Assembly (NCBI RefSeq): GCF_004362715.1
Contig: NZ_SNYC01000006.1
Span: forward strand, 62,001-126,000
Source of the DNA: Pedobacter metabolipauper
Lineage (GTDB): Bacteria; Bacteroidota; Bacteroidia; Sphingobacteriales; Sphingobacteriaceae
DNA: 64,000 nt
Direction: 5' to 3'
Part shown: in pieces, positions 25,771 through 33,362 of the stretch
Layout: each line of letters begins with the position of its first letter
How positions within the stretch are numbered: the stretch's first letter is position 1
The notes under the pieces: generated by a model
Databases searched by the model: none
What the model saw: only the letters and a program-made list of their open reading frames with translations
Told to the model about the DNA's origin: nothing
Translations under genes and position numbers: made by a program

Positions 25771-25778
25771 TACCTTTG
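25771..25778 (+). promoter_or_regulatory. Candidate -7 element close to the ysxC ATG
   Basis: TACCTTTG ends only 4 nt before the ATG at 25783, with TTG at 25752-25754 sixteen nt upstream of it. If functional, transcription would begin at or next to the ATG, giving a leaderless or near-leaderless mRNA. Confidence 0.45.
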
Positions 25779-25782
25779 TCAA

Positions 25783-26412
25783 ATGATTATAAAATCAGCA
25801 ACATTTATTTGCAGTAATACAAAGGTTTCTGCCTTACCTGTAGCCAACATGCCGGAATATGCATTTATTGGTCGTTCAAACGTTGGCAAATCATCGCTTA
25901 TTAACATGCTGGTTAACCAGCATGGTTTAGCTAAGACCTCACAAAGACCGGGAAAAACACAGCTTATTAACCATTTCCTGATTAACGAAAAATGGTATAT
26001 CGTAGATTTACCCGGCTATGGTTATGCTAAGGTTTCTAAAAGCAGCAGGGAGAAATGGGAGAAGTTTATCCGCAATTACATCACCAAAAGAGAAAGCCTT
26101 CAATGCGTTTTTGTCTTGATAGACAGCCGGTTGGAGCCTCAAAAGATAGACATTGAATTCTGTTGCTGGATGGGTGAGATCCAAATCCCATTTGCCCTGG
26201 TATTTACAAAATCTGATAAGCAGGGTGCTGTAAAGACCGATCAGAATGTAGCTGCCTTTAAAAAAGAGCTTTCCGGATGGTTTGAAGAGATCCCTCCTTA
26301 TTTTGTGACCTCCGCAGAAAAGGCGACAGGAAGAGACGAGACCCTTAAGTTCATTGAACAGGTAAATCTGGACTTTGCCATGCCGATCTTAACTCCTAAA
26401 GACGAATTTTAA
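25783..26412 (+). CDS. ysxC: Ribosome biogenesis GTP-binding protein YsxC/EngB
   Basis: A 209-residue small GTPase (also called YihA) for 50S subunit assembly. G1 is GRSNVGKSSLI (residues about 31-41), G2 GKTQL, G3 DLPGYGYAKVS, G4 TKSDKQG and G5 VTSAE. The length is typical. It is divergent from ubiE and leads a plus-strand run with ubiA and the M3 peptidase (gaps 11 and 2 nt), so they are probably co-transcribed. Confidence 0.95.
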   Translation: MIIKSATFICSNTKVSALPVANMPEYAFIGRSNVGKSSLINMLVNQHGLAKTSQRPGKTQLINHFLINEKWYIVDLPGYGYAKVSKSSREKWEKFIRNYITKRESLQCVFVLIDSRLEPQKIDIEFCCWMGEIQIPFALVFTKSDKQGAVKTDQNVAAFKKELSGWFEEIPPYFVTSAEKATGRDETLKFIEQVNLDFAMPILTPKDEF

Positions 26413-26423
26413 TTTATAAATAC

Positions 26424-27290
26424 ATGAAAAAGTACTTTTCACTTGTACTGTTTGCACATTCTATTTTTGCATTGCCCTTTGCCATGATCGGCTTTTTTCT
26501 GGGGATTACAACCACTTCCAATCCATTTAACTGGTTCTTGCTGGTTCTTGTGTTGCTTTGTATGGTCTTTGCACGTAATTCTGCAATGGCTTTTAACAGG
26601 TACCTGGACAGAAATATTGATGCTAAAAACCCGCGGACAAAGATGCGTGACATTCCTGCAGGCAAGATCTCTGCAAATGAGGCATTGATCTTTGTGATCA
26701 TCAACTGCATTCTGTTCATTACTACTACTGCATTCATAAACAGCCTGTGCTTTTATCTGTCTCCTGTTGCGTTATTTGTTGTGCTGTTTTACAGTTATAC
26801 GAAACGGTTTACGGCATTATGCCATCTTGTACTCGGATTGGGCTTATCCCTGGCTCCTATTGGCGCTTATATTGCGGTTACCGGCAAATTCAATATCGTT
26901 CCCGTTCTATACTCACTGGCAGTATTGTTTTGGGTTAGTGGCTTTGATATCATTTATGCCCTGCAGGACGAAGATTTTGATAAGGATGAAAAATTACATT
27001 CTATTCCTGCCGCCCTTGGTATAAAAAATGCACTGAACCTTTCGGTGTTCCTTCATGTGTGTGCTGCTGCCTGTGTGATACTTCCGGTTTTCTTTACACC
27101 ACTAAGCTGGGTATACTATGCAGGTGTGGCATTTTTCTGTTTTATGCTTATCTATCAGCATTTGCTGGTTAAACCGAATGACATTAGTAAAGTGAACAAA
27201 GCCTTTGCAACCACCAATGGTTTTGCTTCTGTAGTTTTTGCACTTTGCTTTTTAATGGACGCTTTCTTAAGAACTAATTATAATTTCTAA
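26424..27290 (+). CDS. UbiA-family prenyltransferase (MqnP-like)
   Basis: A 288-residue integral membrane prenyltransferase with eight or nine hydrophobic segments. The first Asp-rich motif AMAFNRYLDRNIDAKNPRTKMRDIPAG (residues about 52-78) and the second DIIYALQDEDFDKDEKLHSIP (residues about 174-194) bind the prenyl diphosphate. The NPRT-containing variant matches the 'UbiA-like' group that includes MqnP of the futalosine menaquinone route more than classical MenA. With ubiE nearby, a menaquinone role is likely; which pathway the organism uses cannot be told from this window. Confidence 0.85.
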   Translation: MKKYFSLVLFAHSIFALPFAMIGFFLGITTTSNPFNWFLLVLVLLCMVFARNSAMAFNRYLDRNIDAKNPRTKMRDIPAGKISANEALIFVIINCILFITTTAFINSLCFYLSPVALFVVLFYSYTKRFTALCHLVLGLGLSLAPIGAYIAVTGKFNIVPVLYSLAVLFWVSGFDIIYALQDEDFDKDEKLHSIPAALGIKNALNLSVFLHVCAAACVILPVFFTPLSWVYYAGVAFFCFMLIYQHLLVKPNDISKVNKAFATTNGFASVVFALCFLMDAFLRTNYNF

Positions 27291-27292
27291 AC

Positions 27293-29008
27293 ATGATCAA
27301 CCTTAGCATACCCAAAAAGACAAGAAATTACATTCCCCAAGATCTTGAAATGAAATGGGACAACCTTGAACCTATTCTGAATGAGTTATTGGCACGGCCG
27401 GTAGAAGATGTGGCCGGGCTTGAAAAATGGCTTAAAGATAAAAGTGAGCTGGAAGCCGCGCTTGAAGAAGACTTTGCGTGGAGATATATTAGAATGAGCT
27501 GTGATACAGCGAATGAGAACCTGGTTAAAGATTTCCAATATTTTGCCATGGAGATTGAGCCAAAGATCTCTCCTATTGCCAACCAACTGAACCAGAAGTT
27601 CAATGATAGTCCTTTTATTGATGAGCTTGACCAGGAAAAATATTTTGTTTTTATACGGGCAATCCGGAAAGCAATTGAGATTTACCGTGCAGAAAACGTG
27701 GATCTGTTAACCAAACTTCAGGTTACCCAGCAAAAGTACCAGTCGGTTACCGGTGCCATGAGTGTTACGATCAACGACCAGGAATACACATTGGAGCAGG
27801 CTGCAAACTTTATTAAGGATACGAACAGGGCTGTTAGGCAGCAAGCCTGGGAAACGATTCAACAGCGCCGCTTAGTAGATAAGGACGAACTTAACATCTT
27901 GTTTGATGAACTCCTGGTTATGCGCCATCAGGTAGCATTGAATGCTGGTTTTGAGAATTACAGGGATTATATGTTCCAGGCCTTGGGCAGGTTTGATTAT
28001 ACACCCCAGGATTGTTACCATTTTCATGAAGCTATAGAAAAGGAAATTGTTCCTATTTTAAGAGAACAGGCAGAAAAACGTGCGGAATTGCTGGGTCTTG
28101 AATCTTTAAAGCCCTGGGACATGGAAGTGAGCACAACGGGTAAACCGGCTTTGAAACCTTTTACAGATGGACAGGATCTTATCGACAAAAGTATCTCTTG
28201 CTTTAATGCGATCAATCCACAATTGGGTCAGATGCTTGCCATCATGAAAGCAAACCACCTTTTTGATGTGGAAAGCCGTAAAGGTAAAGCACCGGGCGGA
28301 TACAATTACCCGCTTGCTGAAACCGGGGCTCCTTTCATCTTTATGAATTCTGCCAATTCTTTAAGGGACCTGACAACCATGGTTCACGAAGGCGGACATG
28401 CGATCCATACGTTCCTTACGGCAAACCTGGAGTTAAACGACTTTAAGCATTGCCCTTCTGAAGTTGCCGAACTTGCTTCTATGAGTATGGAGCTGATCTC
28501 TATGGACAACTGGAATATTTATTTTGACAATGAAGCGGATTTGGTACGTGCAAAAAAAGAGCAATTGCTCGATGTGCTTAAGACCTTGCCATGGGTTGCG
28601 GTGATTGACCAGTTTCAACACTGGATCTATACGAATCCAGGTCATAATGCGGCCGACCGTGAAGAGGCTTTTAAACAAATATATACCCGCTTTGGTGCTG
28701 GCTTTGCAAACTGGGACGGGCTGGAGCAGGAGTTTGGAAATGCGTGGCAAAAGCAACTACACCTTTTTGAGGTTCCTTTTTACTATATTGAATATGCAAT
28801 TGCGCAATTAGGTGCCATTGCGATATGGAAAAATTACAAAGAGAATCCTGAAAAAGCTTTACAGCAGTATTTAGCTGCTTTATCACTGGGTTACAGCAAA
28901 CCAATTAACGAAATTTACGAAACTGCGGGCATAAAATTCGACTTTAGTCTGAATTATATTGAAGAACTTGCATCATTCGTTAAAGATGAGCTACAAAAAT
29001 TAGATTAA
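27293..29008 (+). CDS. M3-family oligoendopeptidase (PepF-like)
   Basis: A 571-residue cytoplasmic zinc metallopeptidase. The HExxH motif is in TTMVHEGGHAIHTFL (residues about 362-376) and the third ligand Glu lies in CPSEVAELASMSMEL about 25 residues later. The family cleaves short peptides. The N-terminal YIPQDLEMKWDNLEPILNELL and the helical body fit the thimet/oligopeptidase F group. It starts 2 nt after the prenyltransferase stop. Confidence 0.92.
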   Translation: MINLSIPKKTRNYIPQDLEMKWDNLEPILNELLARPVEDVAGLEKWLKDKSELEAALEEDFAWRYIRMSCDTANENLVKDFQYFAMEIEPKISPIANQLNQKFNDSPFIDELDQEKYFVFIRAIRKAIEIYRAENVDLLTKLQVTQQKYQSVTGAMSVTINDQEYTLEQAANFIKDTNRAVRQQAWETIQQRRLVDKDELNILFDELLVMRHQVALNAGFENYRDYMFQALGRFDYTPQDCYHFHEAIEKEIVPILREQAEKRAELLGLESLKPWDMEVSTTGKPALKPFTDGQDLIDKSISCFNAINPQLGQMLAIMKANHLFDVESRKGKAPGGYNYPLAETGAPFIFMNSANSLRDLTTMVHEGGHAIHTFLTANLELNDFKHCPSEVAELASMSMELISMDNWNIYFDNEADLVRAKKEQLLDVLKTLPWVAVIDQFQHWIYTNPGHNAADREEAFKQIYTRFGAGFANWDGLEQEFGNAWQKQLHLFEVPFYYIEYAIAQLGAIAIWKNYKENPEKALQQYLAALSLGYSKPINEIYETAGIKFDFSLNYIEELASFVKDELQKLD

Positions 29009-29024
29009 ATCCACAGTTATTTTT

Positions 29025-29032
29025 TAAGTTTG
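29025..29032 (+). promoter_or_regulatory. Candidate -7 element for the second permease
   Basis: TAAGTTTG matches TAnnTTTG and lies 30 nt before the ATG at 29063. No good -33 element is seen at 17-23 nt, so support is partial. Confidence 0.35.
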
Positions 29033-29062
29033 AGTATTGAAACCAAACCTAATCAATAACGC

Positions 29063-31012
29063 ATGTTTGAAAAACTGTTTAGAAAGAAATCCATTTCTAA
29101 GATCCTGGCTGATGCTGAAAAAGGATATGGAGAACATGGGACCTCACTGCATAAAACCCTTGGCGTAAGAGATCTTACTGCATTTGGAATTGCGGCCATT
29201 ATAGGCGCAGGCATTTTTAGTACCATTGGTAAGGCCAGTGCTGAAGGTGGGCCTGCAGTGATCTTCCTTTTCATATTTACGGCTGTTGCCTGTAGTTTTG
29301 CTGCGTTTGCGTATGCTGAATTTGCATCTATGGTTCCGGTATCCGGAAGTGCCTATACCTACTCATACGTTGCTTTTGGTGAGCTGGTAGCCTGGATTAT
29401 TGGCTGGTCGCTCATTATGGAGTATGCCATTGGTAACATTACGGTTGCGATTTCCTGGTCTGATTATTTTACCGGGCTGCTCTCTTCCATCCAGATCCCT
29501 GCCTTAAACATTAACGGGATCCATTTACCCGATTGGACTACCATGGATTACCTTACTGCATTTAACGGGCATAAAACTGCTGAATCTTTGGTGAGTGCCG
29601 GCAAAAACTTGTCTGACCTTGATGAGGCCACGGCAATTGCCAACAATGCCTGGTTAACAGCACCAAAATTAGGAAGTTTTCATGTGGTTGCTGATTTACC
29701 TGCATTGGGTATTATCATTTTCATTACCTGGTTGGTTTATCGCGGAATGAAGGAATCCAGAAATGCCAGTAATGCCATGGTTATTGTAAAGCTTGCTGTT
29801 ATTTTATTGGTTCTTGCCGTTGGTGTTTTTTATGTGGATACTAAAAACTGGAACCCCTTTGCCCCTAATGGCGTATCTGGCGTTTTAAAAGGTGTATCTG
29901 CGGTCTTCTTTGCCTACATTGGCTTTGATGCGATCTCTACCACTGCTGAAGAATGTAAAAATCCGCAGCGCGACCTTCCACGCGGAATGATGTGGGCCAT
30001 TATCATCTGTACCATTTTATATGTTGCCATTTCCCTGGTTTTAACCGGGATTGTAAATTATAAATTTTTAGCCGTAGGCGATCCGTTGGCCTTTGTTTTC
30101 GATAAAATTGATTTAAAACTCATGAGCGGTATCATTGCCGTGAGTGCTGTTTTTGCAATGGCCAGTGTGCTGCTTGTTTTCCAAATGGGACAACCGCGAA
30201 TCTGGATGAGCATGAGCCGTGATGGCCTGTTGCCTAAATCGTTTTCTAAAATTCATCCCAAATATAAAACCCCTTCTTTTGCAACCATTGTTGTAGGTTT
30301 TGTTGTTGCCGTGCCTTCTCTGTTTATGAACCTGACCATCGTTACCGATCTGTGTTCTATCGGCACCTTGTTTGCGTTTGTCTTAGTTTGTGCCGGAGTT
30401 CTTGTACTGCAGAATAAACCTGATATTCAAAGGGGTAAATTCAGGATCCCATATCTGAATTCAAAGTTCATTGTTCCTGTTTTGTTTATTGCAGCTATCG
30501 TCAGTGCTTTTACCTTGTTTAAAACAGAGACAGATGCCTTCATTTATAATAAACAGCGGGTATATGAACCTGTTAGTTTCCTGACATCTTTAAGTGATGC
30601 CGAATTGGGCACCATTAAAGAAGAAATTAAGGCCGACCAGGCAAAACTTAACCAGGTTACAGCAAATACAGATTCAGAACAATATTTGAACAAACTATCT
30701 GCTGATCAGTATGAAACATTTATGTCTGCTTCGTCCATTGATGCAGATAAGAAATACGAAAGCGGGTGGAATTTGTTTAAGCACAAGATCCCGACATGGA
30801 TCTTCCTGATTATATGTGTGATCGTTTGCTACTACTGCATCACCAAGAATCTTTCGCTCATTCCGGTACTGGGTTTATTGAGCTGCCTGTATATGATGTG
30901 CGAGCTCGGCATATCCAATTGGATCGGTTTCGGCATCTGGCTAATTGTTGGTTTGGTTGTTTATTTCTTGTATGGCTATAAACACAGTAAACTAAACTTA
31001 GTCAATCCATAA
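29063..31012 (+). CDS. APC-family amino acid permease (CAT type, long form)
   Basis: A 649-residue cationic amino acid transporter-like permease. FGIAAIIGAGIFSTIGKAS in helix 1 and FFAYIGFDAISTTAEECKNPQRDLPRGM (residues about 290-317) are the family hallmarks. Two extra-membrane insertions make it longer than the 561-residue relative at 2689: a loop near residues 150-210 and a charged segment (residues about 500-570) between late helices. The substrate is unknown. It is transcribed alone, with a terminator at 31042-31068. Confidence 0.9.
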   Translation: MFEKLFRKKSISKILADAEKGYGEHGTSLHKTLGVRDLTAFGIAAIIGAGIFSTIGKASAEGGPAVIFLFIFTAVACSFAAFAYAEFASMVPVSGSAYTYSYVAFGELVAWIIGWSLIMEYAIGNITVAISWSDYFTGLLSSIQIPALNINGIHLPDWTTMDYLTAFNGHKTAESLVSAGKNLSDLDEATAIANNAWLTAPKLGSFHVVADLPALGIIIFITWLVYRGMKESRNASNAMVIVKLAVILLVLAVGVFYVDTKNWNPFAPNGVSGVLKGVSAVFFAYIGFDAISTTAEECKNPQRDLPRGMMWAIIICTILYVAISLVLTGIVNYKFLAVGDPLAFVFDKIDLKLMSGIIAVSAVFAMASVLLVFQMGQPRIWMSMSRDGLLPKSFSKIHPKYKTPSFATIVVGFVVAVPSLFMNLTIVTDLCSIGTLFAFVLVCAGVLVLQNKPDIQRGKFRIPYLNSKFIVPVLFIAAIVSAFTLFKTETDAFIYNKQRVYEPVSFLTSLSDAELGTIKEEIKADQAKLNQVTANTDSEQYLNKLSADQYETFMSASSIDADKKYESGWNLFKHKIPTWIFLIICVIVCYYCITKNLSLIPVLGLLSCLYMMCELGISNWIGFGIWLIVGLVVYFLYGYKHSKLNLVNP

Positions 31013-31041
31013 TCAATTAGAATCCATTCCTTTTAAAACTA

Positions 31042-31068
31042 AAAAAGACCAGATAAACTGGTCTTTTT
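31042..31068 (+). terminator. Intrinsic terminator after the second permease
   Basis: An 11-bp perfect stem (AAAAAGACCAG at 31042-31052, complement at 31058-31068), loop ATAAA, ending in five T. It lies 29 nt after the stop. Confidence 0.88.
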
Positions 31069-31198
31069 AGTTGATGACATATTTTAATCGTAGAATAATT
31101 TACCCAAAAAATCAAAAATCATGAACAATACAAATATTTTTTTCCTAAAATTCTACATTTTGAGAATATATATCTACATTAGTGGGATAATATATATG

Positions 31199-31292
31199 AG
31201 GTGTTTACGAACACCGATTTGCCCTCCCACTTATCCCTAAAAATTGTTTGGTTGGAAACCCTACAATAAAGGCTCCTCCCCGGAGCCTTTTT
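31199..31292 (+). ncRNA. Candidate small RNA with C-rich single strand
   Basis: A hairpin GGTGTTTACGAACACC (31200-31215) is followed by a C-rich segment containing CCCTCCC, an A+T-rich stretch, and an intrinsic terminator (AAAGGCTCC at 31268-31276, loop TCCCC, complement at 31282-31290, then T). A terminator lying 256 nt after the permease stop, beyond that gene's own terminator, implies an independent short transcript. The 5' end is uncertain; a TATATATG at 31191-31198 may be a weak -7 element. It matches no RNA family I can name. Confidence 0.4.
31268..31292 (+). terminator. Orphan intrinsic terminator
   Basis: A 9-bp perfect stem AAAGGCTCC/GGAGCCTTT with loop TCCCC and a run of five T. 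No protein-coding gene lies between it and the previous terminator. Confidence 0.8.
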
Positions 31293-31556
31293 AATGCTTT
31301 TTGAAATCGTTTAAAAGCAATTAAAAAAGTACTTTTTCAGGTTCTTGTGCACTGCCATCACATTAACAGGCGAAGTAGAAAGAATGATTTCGGAAAGGAG
31401 ACAAAGCTTTTTAGTTCAGAGACCAGCGCAATTTCCTGCGGCCCTGCATACTTTTTAGAAAAAATTTATACCAGTTTTCAAATAAAAATTCGGACATTAG
31501 CCTTGCATCTATTCCAACAAAATATCATTCTTTACTAAAATTAATATGACTCTTTC

Positions 31557-33272
31557 GTGAGGAGATCTTTCCAATCTACCGCCCTGCTGATATCAATTGT
31601 TAAGATCTTACTTTGTTTCATTTGCATGCCAATGGCCTTAAAGGCACAGCAACCGATTCCCTTAACCAATGCCGATTCCCTGATCATTAAAAACTATGCA
31701 ATACTAACAAGTCACTTTCAACCCTTAACCAGCAATTCGTATTGGGCTAAAATAGTTATCCGCAATCCTTATCCAAATGACGAACAATATGTATTATCCC
31801 TGTCTCAACCTCTAAATTATTCTTTATACCAATTAGAGATGAACACCGGTAAGTGGGCGATCAGCGAAGCAGGACCTGGGGTATCAAACGGAAAGCGAAC
31901 ACCGATCATCAATCATTGTACCTTAAAAAAATATTCAGACAATACAATTTATATTAAAATTGAACTACCTGATATCGCCCAGACCACACGATTAATCAAA
32001 CCTGACATTATTCTGGAAAAAGAAGTCATTTATAGTTCCAGGGAAAGTTTTGTAAACTTATCATTCTGGACTTGCTGTATCATGCTCATCAGTTTTTCAT
32101 GCTACAACTTTTACATTTATTTACAGTTGAAAGATAAGGCTTATCTATACTATGTAATTGCCCAGGCGGGCGCACTATTGTATCTGACCGGCGACAAGTT
32201 CTTTTTTAATGTACTCCTTCCGGTAAGGATTTATCACCAGCGTATTGTTGATGGGAGCGTATTGACGCATTATAACCTTAATGATTTTTTTGAGCACATC
32301 GGTGCAGCTGTACTCATGTGCGGGTTCGTTAATTTCAGCCGCTTTTATCTGCAGACCAAAGAACAGATGCCAGGTTATGATCAAATGTTACGGGTTCTTT
32401 CGTATATGTATATGCTCATTATCGGTCTGCCAGCCTTATTAAATATTAGCGGGCTATACATGATAAACCGGACGATATTTAACAGTGTCTTCATTATGAT
32501 CATGATCATAGCCTGCCTGCTAACCGCCTTAGTTGCCTACCAGCGAAAAATCAGGATGGCTAAACATTTTTTGCTGGCCAATTTAATTCCGTTGTCCTTT
32601 ATAGCCATGGCTTCATTCTACATCATCTGGTATAGAGAAAGCAGCCAGCTATTGCCTGAGATTGCCATACTTTCGCAAATACTTACGTTCGCCGTGGCCC
32701 TGGTGGCACGTATTAAGGTAATTAACGAGGAGCTGACCTGCAAAGCACTGGAGGCGATAACCATGAAGGCAGACCTGGATGAACTGGAATATCAACGCTT
32801 GCTGGCCGAGCAGCAACGTACCCATGCGGCTATTGTTATGGAGATAGAACAGGAAAAAAATGAATTGCTGCAGCAAAAACTGGAAGCAAACCAGCGCGAA
32901 CTTGCAGGCAGCAGTCTGCACCTGCACCAAAAAACAAAACTCCTGTCTGACTTAAAAACACAGTTGCGATACATTGATCCAAAAATGCCGCATGATCAAC
33001 CGGAAATTTTAAAAAACATTAAATCTTCTTTAAACGACAATCAGTATCTCGATGAACGATGGGGAAATTTTAAACTGCATTTTGAGCAGGTACATCCCGA
33101 TTTTTTTAAAGATCTGCTAGCCAACCACCCCGGCTTTACTACTTATGAAGTGAGACTGTATGCTTATTTCCACATCAACCTGTCTACCAAAGAAATCGCT
33201 ACGTTACTAAACATCGCCCCTGCCAGCGTTAGGCAGGCAAAAACCCGTCTTCTAAAGAAAATAAATCAATAA
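31557..33272 (+). CDS. 7TM-DISM receptor with C-terminal helix-turn-helix
   Basis: 571 residues starting at GTG. A signal-like hydrophobic N-terminus (residues 1-31, ending KAQQ) precedes a periplasmic domain (35-165) resembling 7TMR-DISMED2, with YWAKIVIRNPYPNDEQYVLSL. Seven hydrophobic segments (about 168-388) follow, then a coiled coil (about 392-470) and a LuxR/GerE-like helix-turn-helix (520-571; TTYEVRLYAYFHINLSTKEIATLLNIAPASVRQAKTRLLKK). It is predicted to sense an extracellular ligand, perhaps a carbohydrate, and act directly on DNA from the membrane. It lies 90 nt upstream of the giant repeat protein on the same strand, so that gene is the obvious candidate target. Confidence 0.82.
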   Translation: MRRSFQSTALLISIVKILLCFICMPMALKAQQPIPLTNADSLIIKNYAILTSHFQPLTSNSYWAKIVIRNPYPNDEQYVLSLSQPLNYSLYQLEMNTGKWAISEAGPGVSNGKRTPIINHCTLKKYSDNTIYIKIELPDIAQTTRLIKPDIILEKEVIYSSRESFVNLSFWTCCIMLISFSCYNFYIYLQLKDKAYLYYVIAQAGALLYLTGDKFFFNVLLPVRIYHQRIVDGSVLTHYNLNDFFEHIGAAVLMCGFVNFSRFYLQTKEQMPGYDQMLRVLSYMYMLIIGLPALLNISGLYMINRTIFNSVFIMIMIIACLLTALVAYQRKIRMAKHFLLANLIPLSFIAMASFYIIWYRESSQLLPEIAILSQILTFAVALVARIKVINEELTCKALEAITMKADLDELEYQRLLAEQQRTHAAIVMEIEQEKNELLQQKLEANQRELAGSSLHLHQKTKLLSDLKTQLRYIDPKMPHDQPEILKNIKSSLNDNQYLDERWGNFKLHFEQVHPDFFKDLLANHPGFTTYEVRLYAYFHINLSTKEIATLLNIAPASVRQAKTRLLKKINQ

Positions 33273-33282
33273 ATACAGCTCA

Positions 33283-33303
33283 TGTAGACACTTTGTAGAC
33301 ACT
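33283..33303. promoter_or_regulatory. Direct repeat TGTAGACACT x2 upstream of the giant gene
   Basis: TGTAGACACT occurs at 33283-33292 and 33294-33303, an 11-nt period, between the regulator stop and the giant gene's ATG (33363). A helical-turn direct repeat is a plausible site for the LuxR-like regulator encoded just upstream. A related TAGACAC pair is at 2654-2670. Confidence 0.35.
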
Positions 33304-33362
33304 CTTATCTAAGTCGATTGGAAATTAAATGCTGTCCTTTGCTTTCGTCTTAAAAACAAAAG

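Larger units (their letters stand above)
31069..31556. other. 488-nt intergenic region with a candidate small RNA
   Basis: No convincing protein gene lies here. A 39-codon frame from 31121 and a longer frame from 31347 have unremarkable sequence. The first half holds the candidate non-coding RNA that ends at 31292. The second half (31293-31556) is the A+T-rich leader of the downstream regulator; I find no clear TAnnTTTG promoter in it. A four-codon frame (31546-31560) overlaps the regulator's GTG start. Confidence 0.5.

Noticed and set aside
31121..31240. 39-codon frame from ATG 31121
   Set aside because: The composition is Ile/Tyr-rich from A+T-rich DNA, it ends in the C-rich part of the putative small RNA, and it has no promoter or family resemblance.
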